This document shows positions 33,802 to 41,109 of a DNA stretch of 64,000 bases, in pieces. The translations under genes and the position numbers were made by a program. The DNA is from Sphingopyxis sp. Root154 (GTDB lineage: Bacteria > Pseudomonadota > Alphaproteobacteria > Sphingomonadales > Sphingomonadaceae). Location: positions 18,803 through 82,802 of the forward strand of contig NZ_LMGI01000005.1 of assembly GCF_001427105.1 (NCBI RefSeq), in the 5' to 3' direction. The notes under the pieces are model-generated. The model did no database searches. It had not been told where the DNA came from and was given only the letters and a program-made list of their open reading frames with translations. Position 1 is the stretch's first letter. Every line of letters starts with the position of its first letter.

Positions 33802-35789
33802 ATATGCGCTCGATCAAGCTGTTCGCGCTGTTGCCGCTCGTCATGATGCTCGGCACTGCGGCAACGAAACCGGCAACGCCGCTGGCGCCCGCCATCGCGC
33901 CCAAACCGGCGGCCGAGGCACAAAAGACGGCGGCGCCGGTTACGACCTCGCTCGCACCGTCGGCAACGCTGACGAAGCAGGACGTCGATAGCTGGCTCGA
34001 CGGCTTCGTCCCGTTCGCGCTCAAGCGCGGCGACCTCGCCGGCGCGGTGATCGTCGTGGTCAAGGACGGGCAGGTGCTGACGCAGCGCGGCTTCGGTTAT
34101 GCCGACGCCGCCAAGCGCACGCCGGTCGACCCCGCCCGCACCCTGTTCCGCCCCGGCTCGGTGTCGAAGCTCTTTACCTGGACCGCGGTGATGCAGCAGG
34201 TCGAGGCGGGCAAGATTAACCTCAACGCCGACGTCAACACCTACCTCGATTTCAAGATCCCGCTGAAAGACGGCAAGCCGGTGACGATGCGCCAGTTGAT
34301 GACGCACACCGCGGGCTTCGAGGAACATGGCAAGCTCACCATGTTCGAGGACAAGAAGTTTCAGATCCCGCTCGGTGATCTTGTGAAGGGCGGCATTCCG
34401 AACCGCATCTACACGCCGGGGACGACGCCCTCCTATTCGAATTACGGCACCGCGCTCGCGGGCTATATCGTCGAGCGCGTGACGAAAATGTCGTTCGACG
34501 ACTATGTCGAGCAGCGGATTTTCCAGCCGCTCGGCATGGCGCAATCGACCTTCCGCCAGCCGCTGCCCAAGGCGTTCGCGCCGTGGATGGCGACGGGCTA
34601 TCGCCAGCTTTCGGCCGGTCCGTCGAAGTTCGAAATCGTCGGCCCGTCACCCGCCGGGGGCCTCTCCTCGACCGGCGCCGACATGGCGAAGTTCATGATC
34701 GCGCATCTGGGTCAGGGCGCGGGGCTGATGAAGCCCGAAACCGCGCGGATGATGCACGATACGCCGCTGACGATCCTGCCGCCGCTCAACCGCATGGAGC
34801 TCGGCTTTTTCGAAACCAACATCAACGGGCGGCAGGTGATCGCGCATCTCGGCGATACGCAGCTGTTCCACACCGCACTCCACCTCTTCACCAGCGAAAA
34901 TGTCGGCATCTATATGTCGTTCAACGCAACCGGCGAGCAGGCGTCGGTCGGTCCGGTGCGCCGCGCGCTGTTCGAGGATTTCGCCGATCGCTATCTTCCG
35001 GGCAACGAAGTGCCCGCGACGCGCGTCGATGCGAAAACCTCGGCCGAACATGCCAGAATGCTGGCGGGTAACTGGCTCAACAGCCGCCGCGCGGAAACGA
35101 ACTTCTACGCGATCGCCTCGCTGTTCGGTCAGGTGAAGATCAGCGTCGGCCCCAAGGGCGAACTGATCGTCCCCGCCGCGCGCGACCTCAACGGAAAGCC
35201 CGCGAAATGGATCGAGACCGCGCCCTTCGTCTGGCACAATGCCGACGGCCACGGCCGGCTCGCCGCGCAGGTGGTCGATGGCAAGGTCGTGCGCTGGAGC
35301 ATCGACGGCATCTCGCCCTTCATGGTGTTCGACCGGGCGCCAGCATCGAAATCGGCGGCGTGGATCATGCCCGCGATGTATATCAGCCTCGGTGTCCTGC
35401 TGATAACCCTGCTTCAGTGGCCCGTCTCGGCGCTGATCCGGCGCCATTACAAGGCACCGCTGACGCTCGATCGCCGTTCGCTGCGTGTCTATCGCGGCGT
35501 CCGCGTTGGGGCAGGGCTGGTGCTCGCGCTGGTCGCGGCGTGGGTGATCAGCATGTCGAAACTGAAGGCGCTGCCCTCCTATGATCCCTGGCTGTGGTTT
35601 CTCCAGATTGCCGGATTGATCGTCCTCGTCGGCGGGGTTGTGCTGGCCGCATGGAACTTCCGCATCGTCCGTCAGGAGAAACGCGACTGGTTCCGCACCC
35701 TCTGGGCGCTGCTCCTGCTCTTCGCGACGATCATGCCGCTCTATGTCGCATGGACCTTTGGCCTGATCGCGATGACGGTGAATTACTGA
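33798..35789 (+). CDS. Serine hydrolase, beta-lactamase/DD-peptidase fold, with C-terminal membrane tail
   Basis: A 663-residue exported enzyme, full-length paralogue of 22881-24860. Catalytic motifs are Ser121-Lys124 (PGSVSKLFTW), Tyr213-Asn215 (PSYSNYG) and His350-Gly352 (AHLGD). The last 150 or so residues form four membrane helices, as in its paralogue. It closes the locus: its ATG overlaps the amidohydrolase stop, and an intrinsic terminator follows 58 bp later. A D-amino-peptidase or DD-peptidase role is inferred from fold and context, not antibiotic resistance. Confidence 0.87.
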   Translation: MNMRSIKLFALLPLVMMLGTAATKPATPLAPAIAPKPAAEAQKTAAPVTTSLAPSATLTKQDVDSWLDGFVPFALKRGDLAGAVIVVVKDGQVLTQRGFGYADAAKRTPVDPARTLFRPGSVSKLFTWTAVMQQVEAGKINLNADVNTYLDFKIPLKDGKPVTMRQLMTHTAGFEEHGKLTMFEDKKFQIPLGDLVKGGIPNRIYTPGTTPSYSNYGTALAGYIVERVTKMSFDDYVEQRIFQPLGMAQSTFRQPLPKAFAPWMATGYRQLSAGPSKFEIVGPSPAGGLSSTGADMAKFMIAHLGQGAGLMKPETARMMHDTPLTILPPLNRMELGFFETNINGRQVIAHLGDTQLFHTALHLFTSENVGIYMSFNATGEQASVGPVRRALFEDFADRYLPGNEVPATRVDAKTSAEHARMLAGNWLNSRRAETNFYAIASLFGQVKISVGPKGELIVPAARDLNGKPAKWIETAPFVWHNADGHGRLAAQVVDGKVVRWSIDGISPFMVFDRAPASKSAAWIMPAMYISLGVLLITLLQWPVSALIRRHYKAPLTLDRRSLRVYRGVRVGAGLVLALVAAWVISMSKLKALPSYDPWLWFLQIAGLIVLVGGVVLAAWNFRIVRQEKRDWFRTLWALLLLFATIMPLYVAWTFGLIAMTVNY

Positions 35790-35847
35790 CGGCATAACTC
35801 GCATGGGGAGGGCCCGGCCGGGCTTCTCCGTCAGCGCTCTGTTCTGC

Positions 35848-35883
35848 AACCTCCTCGTCGCCGCGCGACGGGGAGGTTTTTTT
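35848..35883 (+). terminator. Rho-independent terminator of the D-glutamate locus
   Basis: A 13-bp stem AACCTCCTCGTCG / CGACGGGGAGGTT around a 5-base loop (one mismatch) is followed directly by seven T residues. It follows the last serine hydrolase gene by 58 bp. A second GC-rich hairpin without T-run (35805-35829) lies just before it. Confidence 0.88.
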
Positions 35884-35948
35884 ATCCTCGGCATCCTGGA
35901 TCGAGTGGAACGAGACACATAGCGCGGTCGAGAATGATTGCGTCGGGA

Positions 35949-35968
35949 AACGACCGATTTCGGACGTT
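35949..35968 (+). repeat. Dispersed 20-bp repeat, copy 1
   Basis: AACGACCGATTTCGGACGTT. It matches copies at 36491-36510, 36945-36964 and 37409-37428, all in the same orientation. This copy is 82 bp before the pentapeptide-repeat gene. Confidence 0.75.
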
Positions 35969-36049
35969 TGGCTCGGTCAGGCGGCGACAATGCTCACACC
36001 ACGCTGGAGGCAGGGTTGATGAACACTCAAACGGGCCTATGCTGGCAGG

Positions 36050-36421
36050 ATGATTGTCGTTCATGAAGAGATTACGCAGTCTGAGTTGCTGCTTAGATAT
36101 GTGTCGGGGCAGCGACGTTTCCATAATCTGGACGTTTGCGATGATGGTTCAGACGCTCTGGTAGGCGCCCATCTTGACAATATTGAGATCATCGACTGCT
36201 TCGTAGTCGCATCTTTCCGTAACGCTTCTCTTAAAAATGCGGTCGTCCATGCCAACGTGAAAACTTGCGACTTTTCGGGTGCCGACCTGTCCGGCTCTGA
36301 CTTTCGAGGGGCAGCACTTTGCGCAACGGTTTTCACCGGCGCCAATATGGAAGGTGCCGATTTCACCGGGGCCTTTTACTTCAGTGACGCCTTGGGAACG
36401 GGCGAGAAGCCTGACTGGTAA
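36050..36421 (+). CDS. Pentapeptide-repeat protein
   Basis: A 123-residue soluble protein. From about residue 55 it shows A(D/N)LxG/F-type pentapeptide repeats: FRNASLKNAVVHANV, CDFSGADLSGSDFRGAAL and FTGANMEGADFTGAF, which should fold as a right-handed quadrilateral beta helix. Function of such small proteins is varied (gyrase protection, effectors, unknown) and cannot be told here. It is an orphan between two large metabolic loci, within the repeat-bordered patch, and its lower GC suggests a different history. Confidence 0.8.
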   Translation: MIVVHEEITQSELLLRYVSGQRRFHNLDVCDDGSDALVGAHLDNIEIIDCFVVASFRNASLKNAVVHANVKTCDFSGADLSGSDFRGAALCATVFTGANMEGADFTGAFYFSDALGTGEKPDW

Positions 36422-36472
36422 GGCAGGCCCGGCAATAGCTGCGTTACACCGTCTTGGTAGCGCGGTTCCGAA

Positions 36473-36510
36473 TTAGCCGCTTTGGCGGCTAACGACCGAT
36501 TGCGGACGTT
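36473..36510 (+). repeat. Hairpin TTAGCCGC/GCGGCTAA joined to repeat copy 2
   Basis: A perfect 8-bp inverted repeat (36473-36480 and 36485-36492, loop TTTG) runs into repeat copy AACGACCGATTGCGGACGTT (36491-36510). No T-run follows on either strand. It lies between the convergent pentapeptide gene and the 110-residue gene. Confidence 0.65.
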
Positions 36511-36519
36511 GCCGCGCAG

Positions 36520-36852
36520 TTAGCGTCCGTTCACTCTCATGAGCCTCACGAGGTCTGATGCCGCCTGCCTCAAAGGTTGCACGTTAAGCCCAGTCAAGCG
36601 CTTCGCCGCTTCGAAGGGATTATCTTGCACGAGAGCCCACAGTTTTTCACCAACTTCGTTGGCAAGGCTCGCTTCGTTCTCAAAAATCCAAAAGCCGGTT
36701 CCTTGGCGAGGGTCGTCGAAAAGTTCCAAGTCTTGTATCAGGGTATCGGACGCCCATTGAAGCCAGTCGCCATCATCGACGCCATCAGCCAAGATCCGGC
36801 ATGCGAGAAAGAGATCACGGCGTTCGGGATGTTTCCAGACAAAGTCACTCAT
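36520..36852 (-). CDS. Small hypothetical protein
   Basis: A 110-residue acidic, soluble, mostly helical-looking protein (VWKHPERRDLFLACRILADG, then WASDTLIQDLELFDDPRQG). I do not recognise a family. There is no signal peptide or membrane segment. It begins with a normal ATG and ends 10 bp from repeat copy 2. Small acidic orphan proteins of this kind are sometimes immunity proteins, but no toxin is adjacent, so no role is assigned. Confidence 0.6.
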   Translation of the reverse strand: MSDFVWKHPERRDLFLACRILADGVDDGDWLQWASDTLIQDLELFDDPRQGTGFWIFENEASLANEVGEKLWALVQDNPFEAAKRLTGLNVQPLRQAASDLVRLMRVNGR

Positions 36853-36944
36853 GCGTGCATCGATGCCATCTTAGGAAACGAGAGGCAATGTCGGCTTCCC
36901 ACCCCGATCGCGCCGTTTCAGCCAAATCGGTGCAGGTGGCGGGA

Positions 36945-36964
36945 AACGACCGGTTGCGGACATA
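36945..36964 (+). repeat. Dispersed 20-bp repeat, copy 3
   Basis: AACGACCGGTTGCGGACATA, a diverged copy of the repeat at 35949-35968, 24 bp before the gene at 36988. Confidence 0.65.
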
Positions 36965-36987
36965 GCGCTAGGTGATAGGCTTTCGCC

Positions 36988-37368
36988 ATGACCAGCGCAC
37001 CTCGGGACGCCGATTTGATAATCGCCAAGATCGATGCTGGAGAGCTTGCTCCTAGTACCGTGCCGATCGTTCGCGCGTTTCACGAACACATTACTCTCAA
37101 ACACCCCCTTCAAAGAGAAGCGCTGGAGGCATTCGACCAAAAAGCTGCGCCCGCTGTTTTCTCGGCAATACAATCGCGGATATGGCAAGAGATCGATCAA
37201 CTCGGCCCGTCGAATGACAGCGGATTACACCTTTCCAACTGCCTTGTGCGCCCGGATGAACCAATTGATTGGCACTTGGCTGAGTACCTGATCGAGTGGG
37301 CACGACAGCAAGGATTGTCGGAACAGCAAATCATCGGAGCATTCGCGGCTGCGAACAACGGCAGCTAA
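36988..37368 (+). CDS. Small hypothetical protein
   Basis: A 126-residue soluble protein, predicted mainly helical (ADLIIAKIDAGELAPSTVPI, LKHPLQREALEAFDQKAAPA, AEYLIEWARQQGLSEQQIIG). I do not recognise it. It carries no export signal or membrane helix. It is one of the orphan genes between repeat copies 3 and 4. Codon use looks genuine, with no stop in a frame that covers the whole gap. Confidence 0.6.
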   Translation: MTSAPRDADLIIAKIDAGELAPSTVPIVRAFHEHITLKHPLQREALEAFDQKAAPAVFSAIQSRIWQEIDQLGPSNDSGLHLSNCLVRPDEPIDWHLAEYLIEWARQQGLSEQQIIGAFAAANNGS

Positions 37369-37408
37369 CCACCCCGTTTCCGTCAATCCGCTCCGATCTA
37401 TGGCGGCA

Positions 37409-37428
37409 ATCGACCGATTGCAGACGTT
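37409..37428 (+). repeat. Dispersed 20-bp repeat, copy 4
   Basis: ATCGACCGATTGCAGACGTT, a diverged copy, 24 bp before the frameshifted gene that starts at 37453. Confidence 0.65.
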
Positions 37429-37452
37429 AAGTGGGGATGGCATCATCCGGGC

Positions 37453-37675
37453 ATGGCGAGACGGCGGCGCGAATTTTGGAAGTATGCGGAAGAGCGTTGG
37501 CCTTTGCTCCATAATCTGATGGCGGTTCAAGGGCGATATTAGGCCGTTTCTGCACGATGGTTTCGGTGTCGCCGTGCTGTTGAGGAAACCGATCGACGGA
37601 CGCAACTTCATGAACCGTATTTATGACGGCTTGATCGCGGGGGTTCGGGCGGAGACAGGAAAGCATTGGGGGTGA
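37453..37675 (+). pseudogene. Small gene broken by a frameshift
   Basis: From the ATG at 37453 the frame reads MARRRREFWKYAEERWPLLH, continues to NLMAVQGRY and hits TAG at 37540. The next frame, from about 37532, carries on with protein-like sequence (IRPFLHDGFGVAVLLRKPID, then MNRIYDGLIAGVRAETGKHW) and ends at TGA 37673-37675. Joined by a single shift near 37531 the two would give about 73 residues. This may be a decayed gene, a programmed shift or a sequencing error. I do not recognise the family. Confidence 0.5.
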
Positions 37676-37973
37676 CTGCTTCCCACCCCAAAGCAGGCGT
37701 CGCCTTCAAATAGGCCTTTCCTACATTATCCGGCTGTGCCAGCCTTCATCTCGGCTCTTTCATTTGGTGGATAAAGGCGGTCGCTGCGCGGCGACCACGG
37801 CGGGGGCGTGGCGGCGTCCAGCACGCCGCGAGGTCCAAAACGGGCGCGCGCAGGGCTGAACTTTACTGAACTTTGGAATATTGCACGGTCCTTGCGCCGA
37901 CCGGATCCCGGATCCAACCAACGATGACGGTGGGCGACCTCGATTACGCTTCGAAATCGCCATTCCGACACAG
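37676..37973. other. Intergenic stretch without a supported gene
   Basis: About 300 bp between the broken small gene and the receptor terminator. No frame shows convincing protein-like sequence, and no RNA gene or clear repeat is seen. Confidence 0.5.
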
Positions 37974-38007
37974 AAAAAGGGCAGCGGTATCACCGATACC
38001 GCTGCCC
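37974..38007 (-). terminator. Rho-independent terminator of the TonB receptor gene
   Basis: A perfect 13-bp stem GGGCAGCGGTATC / GATACCGCTGCCC (37979-37991 and 37995-38007, 3-base loop). Read on the minus strand it is followed by TTTTT. It lies 23 bp after the receptor stop. Confidence 0.9.
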
Positions 38008-38030
38008 CCGGGACTAGCTTTTGAGACGGG

Positions 38031-40739
38031 TCAGAAGCTCAGCTTCACGCCCCCCGAAATATAGCGGCCGATCACGTCGAAATTGGGACTGGTGTACGGC
38101 GTGATCGGCGGATCGCGGTCAAACAGATTGTTGACGTTGCCGAACAGCGTGAACGGCCCCGCTTTGAACTGGGCGCCAAGATCGACATAGGTGCGGCTGC
38201 CCACCTTGTTGTTCACGATCGGCACGGCGACCCCGTTCACGACCGTCAGCGGGCGGTCGAGGCCGCCGTCGACGTAGCGGACGCGCAGATTGGCGCCGAA
38301 GCTGTCGTTGTCGAAGGCAATCGTGCCCGTTCCGCGCCATTTCGGGGTCGAGAAGGCCGTGTCGCCGCCAACGTAACCCGACACGTCCGCGCCATTGATC
38401 TTCAAGTTGAAGACATGGTTGGCCAGCGCGCGGAACGACAGGTTCCCGTCGCCCAACGGCATGCGGTACGACGCTTCGATATCGAGGCCCTGGGTGCGGT
38501 AATTGGCGAGGTTGCGATACCCGTTCGTGATCGATCCGATGGTGCCGTTCGCTTCGCGGACGACGATGCCATTGCAGGTTGGATCGCCCGGAGCGTTGGC
38601 GAAGCACTGCTTGAGCAGATCGTTCGCGGTGACCGTCGTGATCACATTGTCGATGTCGATATCGTAATAATCGACCGACAGACGCAGGCCAGGCGCGAAG
38701 GACGGGGAGTAGGATCCGCCGAGCGTCAGCGTATGCGAGATTTCGGGCGTCAGGAGCTTGTTGCCGCCGCCATAGACGACCACATTGTTCTGCACCGTGC
38801 CGTTCTGACCCTGGAACGGATCGAAGACGGTGCCGATGTTGGTCGAGCGATTGAGGAAATATTCGGTGATGCTGGGCGAACGGATATCCCGCGAATAGAC
38901 GGCGCGCAGCAGCAGGTCGTTGACGACGCGCAGCGTGCCGCCGGTCTTCCACGACCAGATCCCGCCGCTGGTGCTGTAATCCGAATATCGCGCGGCGCCG
39001 TTGATTTCGAGCTTCAGCGTGTCGGTGATGTCGAGCAGCGGCACGTTCACTTCGGCAAAGGCTTCCTTGACGTTGAAGCTGCCGTTCGTGGCCGACGAAT
39101 TGAGCGTGCCGAGCGCGTTGGCGAGCGACAGCGGGTCGACGAAGTTGGTGACCTGCTTTTCCCAGCGGACGTCGGTGCCGAAAGCGATGTCGACGGGGCC
39201 GGCCCAGGTCGAGAAGGGCTGGCCAGAGACGCTGGCGCCCGCTGCATCGAGCTTGATCGTGTAGATCAGCTGCGAACCGCCGAACGCCCACGCCGCCGCC
39301 TCGTCCGAGATGCTGCCATTGCCGAACAGGTTGATCGGCACACAATTGGGGTCGTTGTTGGTCGTCGATGCGTCGGCGTTGATACGGCACGTCGGCGTGC
39401 CGTTCACGAGGACCGAATCGACACCATTGTTGAAGCGCGACTTGATCCGCTGGTTGTTGAGCTGCTGGTTGAGCCGGATTTCGCCATGATTATAATAGGC
39501 GTCATATTTCCAGCCGTCGCCGAAGCTGCCGTCGAGCCCGATCGCACCCTCGAGATTGCGGCGGCTGTATTTGAACTTCATCACTCCGTCGGCGCCGACA
39601 TCGTCCATGACACGGCCGAGCAGGAACGGGCCGGTGACACCGGCGGCAGCGAGCTGGTTGCGATTCGCCTGGGTCAGGAAGGCGTTGTCGGGCAGGATGG
39701 CGACGGCCGGGGTTTCGGGGAAGAAGCTATAGTCCGCCGACATGCGGTGATAGCTGAAATTGGCCCAGACCTTCAGCGAGTCGGTGAGGTCGTAGCTGGC
39801 GCGGGCAAAGAGGTTGACCCGCTCATAGGGCGTGCTGACCGCGACATAGTCGAAGATGTTCTGGCCGCCGCCGCCGATGGTCGTGACGCCCTGCGTCACG
39901 CTGCCGAGCGGGAAGGCGCCGATGTTGCCGTCGGGATTGAAAACCAGATTGCGGGGAGCGCCGGTGAGGCTGAGGATCGAGCCGCCGTTGTAAAGCTGGG
40001 TCGAATTGGGATCGCGCACCAGTTCGAGCTTGTTGGGGGAGTGCTGGAACAGCCCTGCCTCCAGATTGGGCCGATCGTCGCGGCTGAGCGCGCCACGCTC
40101 GTTCATATATTCGCCCGCGACCATGAAGTGGCCGCGGCCGCCTGCGAAATCGGTGCCCCACGCGATGTCGGCGCCATAGCGCGCCGCGTCGCCGCGTGAC
40201 GAGATGCCCGACTGCACGCCCATACGCCAGCCGGTGAAATCATCGTCGAGGATGATGTTGACGACGCCCGCCACCGCGCCTGAGCCCCAGGCCGCCGATG
40301 CGCCGCCGGTGACGACGTCGATCCGCTTGACCAGGCTTTGCGGCACGATGTTGAGGTCGTTGGCCCCGGCGAAGCGGTGCCCGTTGAGCAGGGTGAGGGT
40401 ACGGACCGAGCCAAGGCCGCGCATATCGGCGGTCGAAACGCCGCTGCTCGTGCTGCCGGGGGTCGTCGATGGCGTCGATGTGGCTCGAAATTGCGGGGCG
40501 TCGTTCAGCACTTGCGCGATGCTCGGGCGATTGCCCAGCGCAAGCTCGGCCTCGCCGATCACCGTCGTCGGAGTCGGCGCATCAAAACCTTCGCGCTGAA
40601 TGCGCGATCCGCTGACCACGATTTCCTCGTCCGAAACCAGGTCGGTTGCGGGGGTAGCGGACTGCGCATAGGCCGGGTTCAGGCTGACCAGCATCGACAA
40701 TGCGGTGCCCGCATACAAGCCGGATTGAACGAACTTCAT
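38031..40739 (-). CDS. TonB-dependent receptor (large, non-siderophore type)
   Basis: A 902-residue outer-membrane receptor. It has a signal peptide (MKFVQSGLYAGTALSMLVSL, cleaved near AYA-Q), a TonB-box region EEIVVSGSRIQREGF, plug segments RTLTLLNGHRFAGAND and IDVVTGGASAAWGSGAVAGV, and a long barrel ending in Phe (YISGGVKLSF). The GSRI/GGASA pattern is that of sphingomonad receptors for carbohydrates, peptides or other nutrients. A 19-bp palindrome built on TTGAAA halves lies 142 bp upstream and shares sequence with sites of the dgc locus, so it may be co-regulated. It has its own terminator. Confidence 0.9.
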   Translation of the reverse strand: MKFVQSGLYAGTALSMLVSLNPAYAQSATPATDLVSDEEIVVSGSRIQREGFDAPTPTTVIGEAELALGNRPSIAQVLNDAPQFRATSTPSTTPGSTSSGVSTADMRGLGSVRTLTLLNGHRFAGANDLNIVPQSLVKRIDVVTGGASAAWGSGAVAGVVNIILDDDFTGWRMGVQSGISSRGDAARYGADIAWGTDFAGGRGHFMVAGEYMNERGALSRDDRPNLEAGLFQHSPNKLELVRDPNSTQLYNGGSILSLTGAPRNLVFNPDGNIGAFPLGSVTQGVTTIGGGGQNIFDYVAVSTPYERVNLFARASYDLTDSLKVWANFSYHRMSADYSFFPETPAVAILPDNAFLTQANRNQLAAAGVTGPFLLGRVMDDVGADGVMKFKYSRRNLEGAIGLDGSFGDGWKYDAYYNHGEIRLNQQLNNQRIKSRFNNGVDSVLVNGTPTCRINADASTTNNDPNCVPINLFGNGSISDEAAAWAFGGSQLIYTIKLDAAGASVSGQPFSTWAGPVDIAFGTDVRWEKQVTNFVDPLSLANALGTLNSSATNGSFNVKEAFAEVNVPLLDITDTLKLEINGAARYSDYSTSGGIWSWKTGGTLRVVNDLLLRAVYSRDIRSPSITEYFLNRSTNIGTVFDPFQGQNGTVQNNVVVYGGGNKLLTPEISHTLTLGGSYSPSFAPGLRLSVDYYDIDIDNVITTVTANDLLKQCFANAPGDPTCNGIVVREANGTIGSITNGYRNLANYRTQGLDIEASYRMPLGDGNLSFRALANHVFNLKINGADVSGYVGGDTAFSTPKWRGTGTIAFDNDSFGANLRVRYVDGGLDRPLTVVNGVAVPIVNNKVGSRTYVDLGAQFKAGPFTLFGNVNNLFDRDPPITPYTSPNFDVIGRYISGGVKLSF

Positions 40740-40880
40740 AATTATCCCCTTCGCCTGTGGACGGCAATTCCGCCGTCCGGTGTTCGCTTATGTTTTTACC
40801 GCGAGGCTCCTGCGATCCTCGGGTTTGCGATTTTCTATAAAGTCGTAATTTTTTGAAAAATCAACCCCGATCAAGACATA

Positions 40881-40899
40881 ATTTTCAATTATTGAAAAT
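40881..40899. promoter_or_regulatory. Perfect 9-bp palindrome upstream of the TonB receptor
   Basis: ATTTTCAATTATTGAAAAT: 9-bp arms around one central base. It lies 142 bp before the receptor ATG in the 370-bp gap 40740-41109. ATTGAAAATAT (40891-40901) is also found at 22809-22819, before the first dgc-locus gene. A second dyad, CCTAT-GAATT-ATAGG, lies at 40936-40950. The gap otherwise holds only AT-rich sequence, with no gene. Confidence 0.5.
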
Positions 40900-41109
40900 A
40901 TCATATCGGAGGAGCGAGCGGATTTGCTCAATAATCCTATGAATTATAGGGCTTTTACTCCAGTGGCCATGTTTCAAAATTTCGAATTTTTCAACCGGCA
41001 TCTTCCGGACAGCCCGACCCGATTTCGCCGCATCATTTTGAGCGTGCGGCGGGGCGCCACGCCATCGCAGCGCAAGCGTTTGCTAACGATCGTTTCGAAT
41101 CAAGGCGCG

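Noticed and set aside
22881..35789. Beta-lactam resistance genes
   Set aside because: The serine hydrolases have SxxK/YxN(S) but are much longer than AmpC, two carry membrane tails, and the D-amino-acid context fits peptidases better.
35805..35829. Second intrinsic terminator after the last dgc-locus gene
   Set aside because: The GC-rich hairpin has no T-run; the hairpin at 35848-35883 does.
36485..36535. Integron attC-like site between small orphan genes
   Set aside because: GGCTAAC and GTTAGCG nearby look suggestive, but neither fits the RYYYAAC/GTTRRRY core rule, and no integrase gene is in the window.
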